Positions 7,234 through 14,707 of a stretch of 16,591 nt of DNA are shown here, piece by piece. The stretch lies in assembly GCA_964390625.1 (NCBI GenBank), contig CAYMID010000018.1, positions 1 to 16,591 on the forward strand, read 5' to 3'. This DNA comes from 2-12-FULL-41-16 sp964390625. GTDB lineage: Bacteria; Patescibacteriota; Patescibacteriia; Magasanikbacterales; UBA922. The stretch's first letter is position 1. Every line of letters begins with the position of its first letter. Position numbers and translations under genes: made by a program. Under the pieces are notes generated by a model. It was not told the DNA's origin, did not search any database, and worked only from the letters and a program-made list of their open reading frames with translations.

Positions 7234-8682
7234 ATGGCTGGAAATGTTATTATCCGGTTCGAAAATGTCTCGTTTGAATACGTCGAGGACCGTCCAATTT
7301 TGGACGAAGCCAATTTTTCGGTACGCGAAAACGCCAAAGTGACCATTATGGGTCAAAATGGTGCAGGCAAAAGTACGATTTTCAAAATGCTGCTTGGACA
7401 ACTCAAGCCTCAACGCGGTCAGGTCCACATCCGCGGCAATGCTTCGATTGCCATTGCCCACCAAGTGATGCCCAAAGAAAATTTTGGTCTCACAGTGCTG
7501 GATTACTTTGCCACAGCGTTTACCGAAAAAAAATACAACCTCGACAAACTCGCCAAAGGCATCATGGATACGGTTGGACTCAATGTTCCGCTTGATAAAA
7601 AAATCGGCGATTTGTCTGGTGGTCAGTTAGCCCGCATTTTGCTGGCCCACGCCCTGATCCAAGAACCTGACATTTTATTGCTCGATGAACCAACTAACAA
7701 TTTGGATGCCGAAGGAATTGCCCAGCTGACCGCCTTCCTAATCATGTACGAAAAAACCGTATTGGTAATTTCGCACGACGCGGCTTTCCTTAACTCGTTT
7801 ACCGACGGCGTGTTAAATTTGGATTTTCACACCAAAAAAGTAGAACAATACGATGGCAACTACGACGATGTACTCGAGCAGATTGCTGCTCAGATTGAAC
7901 GCGAAGAACGCAAAAACGCCCAACTCCTCCGCAACATTCAGGACCGCAAAGACAAAGTTAACTTTTTTGCACACAAAGGTGGCAAGATGCGCAAACTCGC
8001 AGCCAAACTAAAAGAAGAGGTCGCTGAAGACGAAGAAAACATGGTGGAAGTAAAACGCGATGATAAAACTATCCGTGATTTTGAAATCCCCGCGCAATAC
8101 GTTAAAGAAATCATCGCTGAGTTCACCAGTGTTACGGCCATGGTAAATCATGTTCCGACCGAAAAACCATTTGATTTTAAATTATGGCGCCACGACCGTT
8201 TGCAAATTGTGGGCCCAAATGGCATTGGTAAATCCACCTTACTGAAGGCCTTGGCCGAAAACCGCGCCCCAGGCATGAAGTTAAACCCCGAAGTCAAAGT
8301 AGGCTACTACCGCCAAGATTTTTCTGGTCTTGATTTTGGTCAAACCGTGTACGAATCACTCGCCAGTATGATGGGCGAATTGCCTGACAACGAAACGATT
8401 TACGCCACCGGCGCTCAATTCTTGCTTACCCAACAACTAATGCGCAACCAGGTTGGCTCACTATCCGAAGGCCAAAAAGGGTTACTCTGTTATGCACGCT
8501 TTGTACTGCAACAACCAGGCCTCCTTATCCTCGACGAACCCACTAACCACATCAACTTCCGCCACCTCCCGGTCATCGCCCGCGCGTTGGACGAATTCAA
8601 AGGCGCGATCATTATCGTGTCGCACATGCCTGAATTCATGGAGCAAATCAACGTGACTGCCACTCTGGATTTGGAACGCTAG
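7234..8682 (+). CDS. ABC-F family ATPase (ribosome-associated type)
   Basis: This soluble 482-residue protein has two ATP-binding cassettes and no membrane domain. NBD1 has Walker A GQNGAGKST (40-48), signature LSGGQ (127-131) and Walker B DILLLDEPTNNLD (146-158). NBD2 has Walker A GPNGIGKST (327-335), signature LSEGQ (410-414) and Walker B LLILDEPTNHIN, with a variant D-loop (HIN rather than the usual HLD). Between them is the charged helical linker expected for ABC-F proteins (about 205-295, rich in K and E). Family members bind the ribosomal E site and act as translation factors or antibiotic-resistance proteins; the subtype cannot be decided here. The ATG at 7234 is chosen because the cassette begins there and the promoter abuts it. 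It converges with the copper operon, overlapping it by 4 nt. Confidence 0.92.
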   Translation: MAGNVIIRFENVSFEYVEDRPILDEANFSVRENAKVTIMGQNGAGKSTIFKMLLGQLKPQRGQVHIRGNASIAIAHQVMPKENFGLTVLDYFATAFTEKKYNLDKLAKGIMDTVGLNVPLDKKIGDLSGGQLARILLAHALIQEPDILLLDEPTNNLDAEGIAQLTAFLIMYEKTVLVISHDAAFLNSFTDGVLNLDFHTKKVEQYDGNYDDVLEQIAAQIEREERKNAQLLRNIQDRKDKVNFFAHKGGKMRKLAAKLKEEVAEDEENMVEVKRDDKTIRDFEIPAQYVKEIIAEFTSVTAMVNHVPTEKPFDFKLWRHDRLQIVGPNGIGKSTLLKALAENRAPGMKLNPEVKVGYYRQDFSGLDFGQTVYESLASMMGELPDNETIYATGAQFLLTQQLMRNQVGSLSEGQKGLLCYARFVLQQPGLLILDEPTNHINFRHLPVIARALDEFKGAIIIVSHMPEFMEQINVTATLDLER

Positions 8683-8894
8683 TCCACCCGCACAGCCGTG
8701 TAACCCACGGCTTTTATTATTGCGACAATTTCCGCTTCCGAAATAAGCGCAGGCTCAAATTCAACCGTTGTTTGGGCTTTGGCAAAATTAGTGGTCGCTG
8801 TTTTTACCTTACCAGAATCTTCCAACTCACCGTCAATATTCATCGCGCAACTAACGCAGTGCATTCCACTAATTGCAAAAATAAGTTTTTCCAT
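8679..8894 (-). CDS. copZ: CopZ-like heavy-metal-associated (HMA) chaperone
   Basis: This 71-residue single-domain protein begins MEKLIFAISGMHCVSCAMNI. The GMHCVSC loop (C13, C16) is the Cu(I)-binding site of HMA/ferredoxin-fold chaperones. CopZ-type proteins carry copper in the cytosol to CopA and to the CsoR-type repressor. It is the last gene of the csoR-copA operon, 3 nt after the membrane cupredoxin gene. AGGTAG just upstream is a weak Shine-Dalgarno sequence. The 3' end overlaps the convergent ABC-F stop codon and contains the ABC-F terminator. Confidence 0.88.
   Translation of the reverse strand: MEKLIFAISGMHCVSCAMNIDGELEDSGKVKTATTNFAKAQTTVEFEPALISEAEIVAIIKAVGYTAVRVD
8694..8718 (+). 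terminator. Intrinsic terminator of ABC-F inside the copZ coding sequence
   Basis: The plus strand reads AGCCGTG-TAACC-CACGGCT followed by TTTATTATT. The 7-bp stem lies 11 nt after the ABC-F stop, within the last codons of the convergent CopZ-like gene. Confidence 0.72.
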
Positions 8895-8897
8895 ATA

Positions 8898-9881
8898 CTA
8901 CCTAACATTAATTGTACCCCGGTACATTCCCATACTGCAGCTAAATAACAATGTAGTCGGTTTTTTAGGGGCCATAAACTGTACGGTGACTGATTCCCCA
9001 GGCGCAACCGTGCGTTGAATTCCTAATTTAGGAATGGTAAATGCCTGAGCACAGGTATACGCATTTTTATTTTTTAAGTGCAAGGTAATCAATTTACCGG
9101 CTGGTATACTAATTACTTTGGGGACATACCCAGAATTTTCAATGGTAATTGTAATATCTTGATTGGCTTGAACTTGTCCCTCGGTGCGATTAACGCCAAT
9201 TGTAACACCACTAATTACCAAAGCGTTACGAATATTGAATAAGGCCAGTACAATAATAGCGATCGCAGCAACTGTGTAAAATCGACGCTGATACACATCG
9301 CCTAACTTGGTCGTTAAATACCCTAAGCCAAAAAATAACGGCGTAGTACCAAGAATAAACGCAAACAAAATGGCGGCGCCCTTAAACGGATTACCAGCCG
9401 CAATCGCTAACGCCATCATCGCCTGGGTCGTACCACAGGGTATAAATACGGTAAATGCGCCCAAAATGGCAGGCGCAAACACGTCCTTACTTTTTGATTG
9501 ATTACGTACCAACCGAGTCAAAATTTTGGGCGGTTGAATTACAAAATAACGAAAGAATGGGTGTGCATTCACTAGATTTAACGCTGTGCCAATCATGAAT
9601 ATAGCCACAACAAACTGCACCAAAGCCTGGGCTTTGATCGAGAGTTGAAATAAGGACCCAAACCATCCTAACAAAAAACCTAAGATAGTGTAAGCCAGTA
9701 ATTTGGCACCCAGAAAGGACAAAATTGGTTTGGTACGGCCACGCTTTTCGGTTTCATCTAAACGTTCTTTTTCACGTTCAGAAATAACTGTTGCCAACAA
9801 ACCACCCTGTACAGCCAAACATGTCAAACCGCCGGTTATCAATCCGGTTAAGAAAATAACAAGTAAACTCGTGTTTTGCAT
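8898..9881 (-). CDS. TauE/DsbD-like membrane protein fused to C-terminal cupredoxin
   Basis: This is a 327-residue two-part protein. Residues 1-225 form about six membrane helices with two intramembrane cysteine motifs, GLTCLAVQGGLL (C21) and FIPCGTTQ (C149). They resemble the paired cysteines of DsbD/CcdA-type thiol carriers and of 'sulfite exporter TauE/SafE (UreH-like)' proteins. Residues 235-327 are a cupredoxin-like beta domain with ENSGYVPKVISIPAG, then CAQAF (C277) and FSCSMGMYRG (C315, M317, M319), which look like copper ligands facing outside the membrane. It sits between copA (7 nt) and the CopZ-like gene (3 nt), so a role in copper sequestration, periplasmic handling or redox is likely. 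The exact reaction is unknown. Confidence 0.83.
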   Translation of the reverse strand: MQNTSLLVIFLTGLITGGLTCLAVQGGLLATVISEREKERLDETEKRGRTKPILSFLGAKLLAYTILGFLLGWFGSLFQLSIKAQALVQFVVAIFMIGTALNLVNAHPFFRYFVIQPPKILTRLVRNQSKSKDVFAPAILGAFTVFIPCGTTQAMMALAIAAGNPFKGAAILFAFILGTTPLFFGLGYLTTKLGDVYQRRFYTVAAIAIIVLALFNIRNALVISGVTIGVNRTEGQVQANQDITITIENSGYVPKVISIPAGKLITLHLKNKNAYTCAQAFTIPKLGIQRTVAPGESVTVQFMAPKKPTTLLFSCSMGMYRGTINVR

Positions 9882-9888
9882 ACGATGA

Positions 9889-12138
9889 TTATAGCTTAAC
9901 GTTTTTAAGGCGCAGCGAATTAAGGACTACCGAAACCGAACTAAAAGCCATAGCCGCACCAGCAAACACCGGGCTCAACAACCAGCCAAATAGGGGGAAA
10001 AAGATTCCGCTAGCTACTGGTATACCAACCACATTATATACGAATGCCCAAAATAAATTTTGTTTAATACCCCGCATCGTTACCCGCGACAAATGTATCG
10101 CCTGACTAACCTTGCTCACATCGCCGCCAAGCAACACAATTCCCGCCGAATCAATGGCTACATCAGTACCCGTGGCCATAGCAATACCAACGTCAGCCTG
10201 GGCCAAAGCTGGTGCATCATTTATCCCATCACCAACCATGGCGACAATTTCACCATTAGCTTGAAAATGTTTTACTTGTTCCATTTTATCATGTGGTAGA
10301 ACTTCGGCAACCACATGCTCAATACCAACCTGATTAGCAATATAATGCGCAGTATGTTGATTATCACCAGTCACCATAACCACCTTAAGACCCATTGATC
10401 GCAGGGCTGTGATTTCTTCGGTAACGTGTGGCTTAATCGCATCGGCTACGGTTACTACACCGACCACTTGTTTTTTGGTTGCCACAATCACTGGTGTTTT
10501 GCCTTCAGCCGCGGCACGGTCAATTTCGGCGCGGTCAAACAAGATTCCCAGATCTTCGATTAAACGAACATTTCCGGCAAAATACTGTACACTATCAATA
10601 ACACCCGTAACTCCTTTACCTTTATTATTTTCAAAATCAACCACAGTTTTAATGGTAATGTTTTCTTCTTTTGCATAGTTGACTACTGCCTGAGCAATTG
10701 GGTGTTCTGATTTATTTTCTAATGCCGCCAAAATACCAATTACCTCGGCCTCGATAAAGCCAGCTGTCGCCTGTATTGAGGTCAGTTCAGGTTTACCTTT
10801 GGTAATTGTGCCTGTTTTATCGAGAATAATCGTCTGTACAGTCCGCAACTTTTGCAAAGTAGCCGCGTCTTTAATCAAAATCCCTAGGCTAGCCCCCTTC
10901 CCTACCCCAACAATTATTGCGGTTGGAGTCGCCAAACCCAACGCGCATGGACAGGCAATTACCAGCACACCCACAAACGAAACCAAGCCATACGAAATCG
11001 CCTGAGTAGTCCCCAAAAACTGGGCCCCAATTGTAAGCCATGCCGCCAACGCAAGCGTTGCAATCACAAGTACAATTGGCACAAACACTGCCGATATTTT
11101 GTCGGCCAAAGCTTGAATCGGAGCTTTGCTCCCTTGGGCCTCGCCCACCATTTTTATAATATTAGCCAACATTGTTTCAGAGCCAATTTTAGTAGCAGTA
11201 AAAGTGAAGGAACCACTGGTGTTTAGGGTACCAGCCACCACTGCCGCTCCAGTTTCTTTTAGGACTGGAACTGGCTCGCCCGAAATCATTGATTCATCGA
11301 CATACGACGACCCTGTCGCCACCACACCATCAACCGGAATTTTTGAACCTGGCTTCACCACAATTACATCGCCCTTAACCACTTCTTCGATCGGCAACTC
11401 AATCTCGTGACCTGCGCGCCAAATCAAGGCGGTTTTAGCCTGCAAATTCAAGAGTTTTTTAATTGCATCACCAGTTCTTAGTTTTGACTTAGCCTCTAAG
11501 TATTTTCCAAAAGTAATAAAAGCGATCACCACGATAGTTACATCGTAATATGTATACTCGACATTCAAAAAAGGCCGCAACACATTTTCGAATGCACCAA
11601 GCACAAAGCTGTACAAAAAGGCGGCCAAGGTACCAATCCCAATCAGCGTATCCATGTTAGCTTTGCCATACCGAAAAAAACGGTAAACCCCTAAAATATA
11701 GGGCATACCGGCGACGCACATCGTATATGTCGCAATGATAGGCAGCAGATGATGGAAGAAAACCTTAAGCACCGAGGGCATTACGGCCACCACCCCAAAC
11801 TCAGCCAGTGTGTCCCAACCCATAATCAAAGCACTCAGAACAGCCAACGGGAAAATACTAAGAGTTTTAAATCGCAAATCCAAAACTGCCGCGGTCTTTT
11901 CGTCGGTTTCTCGTTTGGTATTTTTTTCAATTTCCAAAGAATATCCTAACGGACGAATAGTTTCGGATAAAGTAGCTGCTTCCACCACACCACTATCAAA
12001 GCTTATCGACGCCGTTTCTGTGCCGTAATTTACACTTACCATTTCAACTCCAGGTACCTTTTTTAGAGTGCGCGTGATTATGGCAGCACAACTAGCACAG
12101 TGCATTCCCCTAACGGGAAAACTTTGCGTTGTAGACAT
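9889..12138 (-). CDS. copA: CopA-type Cu(I)-exporting P-type ATPase
   Basis: This 749-residue pump has an N-terminal HMA domain with GMHCASC (C14, C17). The membrane Cu site CPC is at 396-398 in ACPCALGLATPT. Later Cu(I)-site elements are YN (701-702) and MAFSSVSVVLNSLRL near the C-terminus. The catalytic DKTGT has D440, the SEHP signature has H479/P480, and GDGIND spans 636-641. The actuator loop reads SGEP, as in many copper pumps, instead of TGEP. These features are diagnostic of P1B-1 Cu(I) exporters that move copper out of the cytosol. It is second in the operon, 17 nt after the CsoR-family gene, with a weak GGAA Shine-Dalgarno sequence. Length is typical. Confidence 0.96.
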   Translation of the reverse strand: MSTTQSFPVRGMHCASCAAIITRTLKKVPGVEMVSVNYGTETASISFDSGVVEAATLSETIRPLGYSLEIEKNTKRETDEKTAAVLDLRFKTLSIFPLAVLSALIMGWDTLAEFGVVAVMPSVLKVFFHHLLPIIATYTMCVAGMPYILGVYRFFRYGKANMDTLIGIGTLAAFLYSFVLGAFENVLRPFLNVEYTYYDVTIVVIAFITFGKYLEAKSKLRTGDAIKKLLNLQAKTALIWRAGHEIELPIEEVVKGDVIVVKPGSKIPVDGVVATGSSYVDESMISGEPVPVLKETGAAVVAGTLNTSGSFTFTATKIGSETMLANIIKMVGEAQGSKAPIQALADKISAVFVPIVLVIATLALAAWLTIGAQFLGTTQAISYGLVSFVGVLVIACPCALGLATPTAIIVGVGKGASLGILIKDAATLQKLRTVQTIILDKTGTITKGKPELTSIQATAGFIEAEVIGILAALENKSEHPIAQAVVNYAKEENITIKTVVDFENNKGKGVTGVIDSVQYFAGNVRLIEDLGILFDRAEIDRAAAEGKTPVIVATKKQVVGVVTVADAIKPHVTEEITALRSMGLKVVMVTGDNQHTAHYIANQVGIEHVVAEVLPHDKMEQVKHFQANGEIVAMVGDGINDAPALAQADVGIAMATGTDVAIDSAGIVLLGGDVSKVSQAIHLSRVTMRGIKQNLFWAFVYNVVGIPVASGIFFPLFGWLLSPVFAGAAMAFSSVSVVLNSLRLKNVKL

Positions 12139-12155
12139 ATTCCAAGTATTAGTGA

Positions 12156-12431
12156 TTAACGTTTACCTTTGTTAGACAAACGATACATTTTCATGACTTC
12201 ATCGATTGCTTTTTTGTGCTGTCCAGATTTCATTTGTTCGACTACATGCGTGGACAAATGGTTTTCTAATAATGTTTCTTCAAAGCTCGTTAGCGCCTGT
12301 TTAATCGCCATTATCTGGATAATAATATCCACGCAATATTCGTGGTTCTCAGTCATTTTTTGCACACCCCGGATTTGACCCTCGATAATTTTTAAGCGCC
12401 GGGCTAATTTTTTGTGAACATCATGATTCAT
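12156..12431 (-). CDS. csoR: CsoR/RcnR-family metal-sensing repressor
   Basis: This 91-residue all-helical DUF156 protein has IIEGQIRGVQKM at the N-terminus. Family members form dimer/tetramer discs that release DNA on metal binding. Copper CsoR proteins use a Cys-His-Cys set. Here C33 (EYCVDI) and H58 (ENHLSTH) are kept, but the third position, four residues after the His, is H62 instead of Cys. That is the Cys-His-His pattern of RcnR-like nickel/cobalt sensors. The Tyr next to C33 is like copper sensors, and H3 and H6 offer further N-terminal ligands. Operon context (copA, CopZ, cupredoxin) points to copper. It leads the operon and is presumably autoregulated through the palindrome in its promoter. 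Confidence 0.93.
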   Translation of the reverse strand: MNHDVHKKLARRLKIIEGQIRGVQKMTENHEYCVDIIIQIMAIKQALTSFEETLLENHLSTHVVEQMKSGQHKKAIDEVMKMYRLSNKGKR

Positions 12432-12450
12432 ACAAAATAGGTTATAAACA

Positions 12451-12480
12451 AAATATACCCCCGGGGGGTATATTTGTCAA
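12451..12480 (-). promoter_or_regulatory. csoR-copA operon promoter with CsoR-type operator
   Basis: TTGACA (12480-12475), 17 bp and TATATT (12457-12452) form a near-consensus promoter 20 nt upstream of the csoR ATG. The spacer and -10 lie inside a perfect inverted repeat with 12-bp arms around one central base (12451-12475, AAATATACCCCC then GGGGGTATATTT). A TATACCCCC/GGGGGTATA core with a G/C-rich centre is the known form of CsoR operators. Repressor binding would cover both promoter boxes. Confidence 0.9.
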
Positions 12481-12507
12481 AGCAGTGGCTGTGGATAAAG
12501 ACGTGCC

Positions 12508-13761
12508 TTACTCTGGAAACTTTTGCGGTCTGACCAAATAAACTACCCAATAAGTTGCAACCCCACCCAAAAGCACCGCCGCCGCCAGTCCATAGATTGG
12601 CACATACAACTCGATGACCTCCCACACGCTAATCCAGCGCAAGGACACCGAGGCCTCGACAGTCTCAACATTTGCCAACAATTCTGAATCTTCTTTGTAC
12701 CAATTATCTACCCGATCCTGGCTCGCTGACACGTTAACGTCGTTCAACCGAAGGGCGGTTTCGTACCGAGAATTTTCTTGCGCCAACACTTGCTTGGCTT
12801 GATTTTGTTGTTGTGTTACCAAGGCGACTTGGTTAGACAGAATTTGCTGCTGTGCAGTGCTTGTGGTGGTAGCATACTGGTTACGCAAACCCCTGATTTG
12901 TCGGTTGAAACTATTGATTTGATTTTGCAAATTATTCACGAGCGACTGATGGTTTTTAACCAAGATGTCGCGCTGCTGCTGCACGGTAAACAAAGTTTCT
13001 TCGGCCCGATTGGCCTGTTTTTCAATCACTTGTTTTTGTGACAAAAGATTTTTGGCGGAAATATTTTCTTCAATAAATTTAGGGTGTACCAAACCACGCA
13101 TTTCTTCGGTGAACGCATCAAATTTATTTTTCGGAACCACAAACGAAATGTGGGCCGACTCTTTATTTACCGAAATATCATCCATACGCCCACCATATCC
13201 GCGCGCAATTGTTTGAATACGTGTCGCCAGAGTCGTAACGTTACGTGTCCGAATTGTTGCCTGATAATATGTTTTCAAAAACTCTCGAGTGTCGGAAACA
13301 TCGTCATAATAGCCTTTCTCCTGATCAAAAACCTGTTCAGCTACAAATTTTCCTAGTGATGGAATAATTGTAAGACGCTGAATTGTGGTGCCCAAGTCTG
13401 AAGAACCTAATGCTCCTTGCAATTCAGTATTAAATGGATTCAACCCAAATGTATCCGCACTTTTAGCTAAACTAGTTTCTTTAGTAACGACTGGTTCAAC
13501 TTTAACCATCTGTTTACTGGGTCGCTCATCCATTTTCATTTTAAAAATAACAACAGGCAAAAACACGAAGTAATACGCACCAACTATAGTGGCAAGCGAA
13601 TACCCAACCCAACGGAATGGTCTAAATTTAAACTTCTTTTCAACTGGTTTGAGCGAAAACAACGCTGCATTTTTCATTTCCAAATTACGCGAGGGCGTTT
13701 GGTGTTGTGCCTTGCCCCACGCAGACAAGCGGTCAGTTGGATTGTGAGATTCGTGAGACAT
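12508..13761 (-). CDS. DUF4349 membrane protein, probable anti-sigma factor
   Basis: The protein has 417 residues from the ATG at 13761 (MSHESHNPTDRLSAW). A cytoplasmic tail of about 50 residues is followed by one membrane helix (51-73), an extracytoplasmic region with a long Gln-rich coiled coil (about 240-335) and a second helix near the C-terminus (387-410). The RGYGGRMDDISVNKESAHIS segment is typical of DUF4349. Such proteins are found next to ECF sigma genes and are taken to be anti-sigma factors. Here the start is 1 nt after the sigma stop codon. The N-terminal tail has no cysteine, so there is no zinc anti-sigma (HxxxCxxC) motif. A TTG at 13773 overlapping the sigma gene is an alternative start adding four residues. 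Confidence 0.82.
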   Translation of the reverse strand: MSHESHNPTDRLSAWGKAQHQTPSRNLEMKNAALFSLKPVEKKFKFRPFRWVGYSLATIVGAYYFVFLPVVIFKMKMDERPSKQMVKVEPVVTKETSLAKSADTFGLNPFNTELQGALGSSDLGTTIQRLTIIPSLGKFVAEQVFDQEKGYYDDVSDTREFLKTYYQATIRTRNVTTLATRIQTIARGYGGRMDDISVNKESAHISFVVPKNKFDAFTEEMRGLVHPKFIEENISAKNLLSQKQVIEKQANRAEETLFTVQQQRDILVKNHQSLVNNLQNQINSFNRQIRGLRNQYATTTSTAQQQILSNQVALVTQQQNQAKQVLAQENSRYETALRLNDVNVSASQDRVDNWYKEDSELLANVETVEASVSLRWISVWEVIELYVPIYGLAAAVLLGGVATYWVVYLVRPQKFPE

Positions 13762-13762
13762 A

Positions 13763-14293
13763 TTACGCAGCAATTAAGATGGCGCGAGTTTTGACCAAGG
13801 TGCGATGAACGCGCAAACGGGCGGCCAATGGTGAAATGGAAAGCACGCTGGCAATTTCGTTAAATGACAAATCGGCAATGTAACGCAGGCGCAAAATTTC
13901 TTGTTCAGTTTCGGATAAATTAATCATCATTTTTTCTACCATTAATTTGTCGCTTAGTTCACCAGTAACATCCGTTTGGTCCGGAATATCATGCGTTTCG
14001 GTTTCAATTGACACCTCACGGCCGCCTTTGCGCCAATGCTGTTTACACTCATTACGCGCAATCGCAAATAGCCACGCACTAAAACGTACGCCGCGAAGTT
14101 GAAATTTGTCGAGTGAACCAATCGCCTTGAGCCACGTGTCCTGAGTTACATCCTCGGCCAGACACGCGTCGCGCAGGGTATTAACTAGGTAGCCATACAA
14201 CTTTGGGGTAATCGCATCCCACAGCGCACCTAAAGCTGCCCGCTCCCCAGCCTTGGCCCGGGTCACCAGGGTAAGTTCTTCGTCAAGCAACAT
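13763..14293 (-). CDS. ECF-type RNA polymerase sigma factor
   Basis: This 176-residue protein has only sigma regions 2 and 4. Region 2 includes LAEDVTQDTWLKAI and FSAWLFAIARNECKQHWR (about residues 45-90). Region 4 includes LSETEQEILRLRYIADLSFNEIASVLSI with a helix-turn-helix (about 125-170). Such factors direct RNA polymerase to envelope- or stress-response promoters. The DUF4349 gene 1 nt downstream is the likely membrane anti-sigma partner. An extended -10 element (TGATAGAAT) lies 17 nt upstream, within a two-box motif shared with the lipoprotein gene, which suggests positive autoregulation. Confidence 0.92.
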   Translation of the reverse strand: MLLDEELTLVTRAKAGERAALGALWDAITPKLYGYLVNTLRDACLAEDVTQDTWLKAIGSLDKFQLRGVRFSAWLFAIARNECKQHWRKGGREVSIETETHDIPDQTDVTGELSDKLMVEKMMINLSETEQEILRLRYIADLSFNEIASVLSISPLAARLRVHRTLVKTRAILIAA

Positions 14294-14310
14294 AGATCAA
14301 TTATTGTGCC

Positions 14311-14348
14311 ATTCTATCAAGGATAATGCGGGAGGGCCAGGAAATGTT
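14311..14348 (-). promoter_or_regulatory. Two-box promoter element of the ECF sigma gene
   Basis: On the minus strand, AACATTTCCTGGC (14348-14336), 10 variable bases, then TATCCTTGATAGAAT (14325-14311), which ends in an extended -10 (TGATAGAAT). The lipoprotein gene carries the same two boxes with the same spacing at 15322-15285. The boxes may be the -35/-10 of the ECF factor itself, or a regulator site upstream of a sigma-70 extended -10. Confidence 0.65.
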
Positions 14349-14411
14349 TCAACCTTGGCCAACGGTCAAATATTAGGTACATTCTACACACATGATTAAT
14401 CGGATTTTCGC

Positions 14412-14705
14412 ATGTTGTTTCCGGCCCATACTCCAGCCCAAATTGTGCAGGAATACAAAATCCCTGCCACAATTAATTTTCAATTCCAATCCAAAAACGG
14501 TTGGATTATTGCGACCTCACCGGATTTACCTGGCTTTGTGACCGAAGCAAAAAACCTAGCAGAGCTACTTGCCATGATTAATGACGGGATCCTCACATAC
14601 TTCGGTGTGCCGCGGCACGTTGGCGATATTGTGCACAACCAAATGACCATTGGCGGTAATGGGGGGGGTGAAAAATTAGTGGACGATTTTAAGTCTTACT
14701 TATAA
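14412..14705 (+). CDS. HicB-like protein without a HicA partner
   Basis: This 97-residue protein contains INFQFQSKNGWIIATSPDLP followed by GFVTEAKNLAELLAMINDGI, the partially degraded RNase H-like fold of HicB antitoxins. HicB normally neutralises the HicA mRNA interferase. No HicA-like gene (a 60-residue double-stranded RNA-binding fold with GSH motif) lies on either side: upstream is the divergent sigma promoter and downstream a convergent lipoprotein gene. There is no obvious C-terminal DNA-binding domain. A run of eight G (14661-14668) encodes part of a Gly-rich IGGNGGGE stretch and could slip. A weak promoter (TTGGCC, 17 bp, TACATT) may precede it. It could be a solitary regulator or a translation-related HicB-like protein rather than an antitoxin. 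Confidence 0.72.
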   Translation: MLFPAHTPAQIVQEYKIPATINFQFQSKNGWIIATSPDLPGFVTEAKNLAELLAMINDGILTYFGVPRHVGDIVHNQMTIGGNGGGEKLVDDFKSYL

Positions 14706-14707
14706 AA

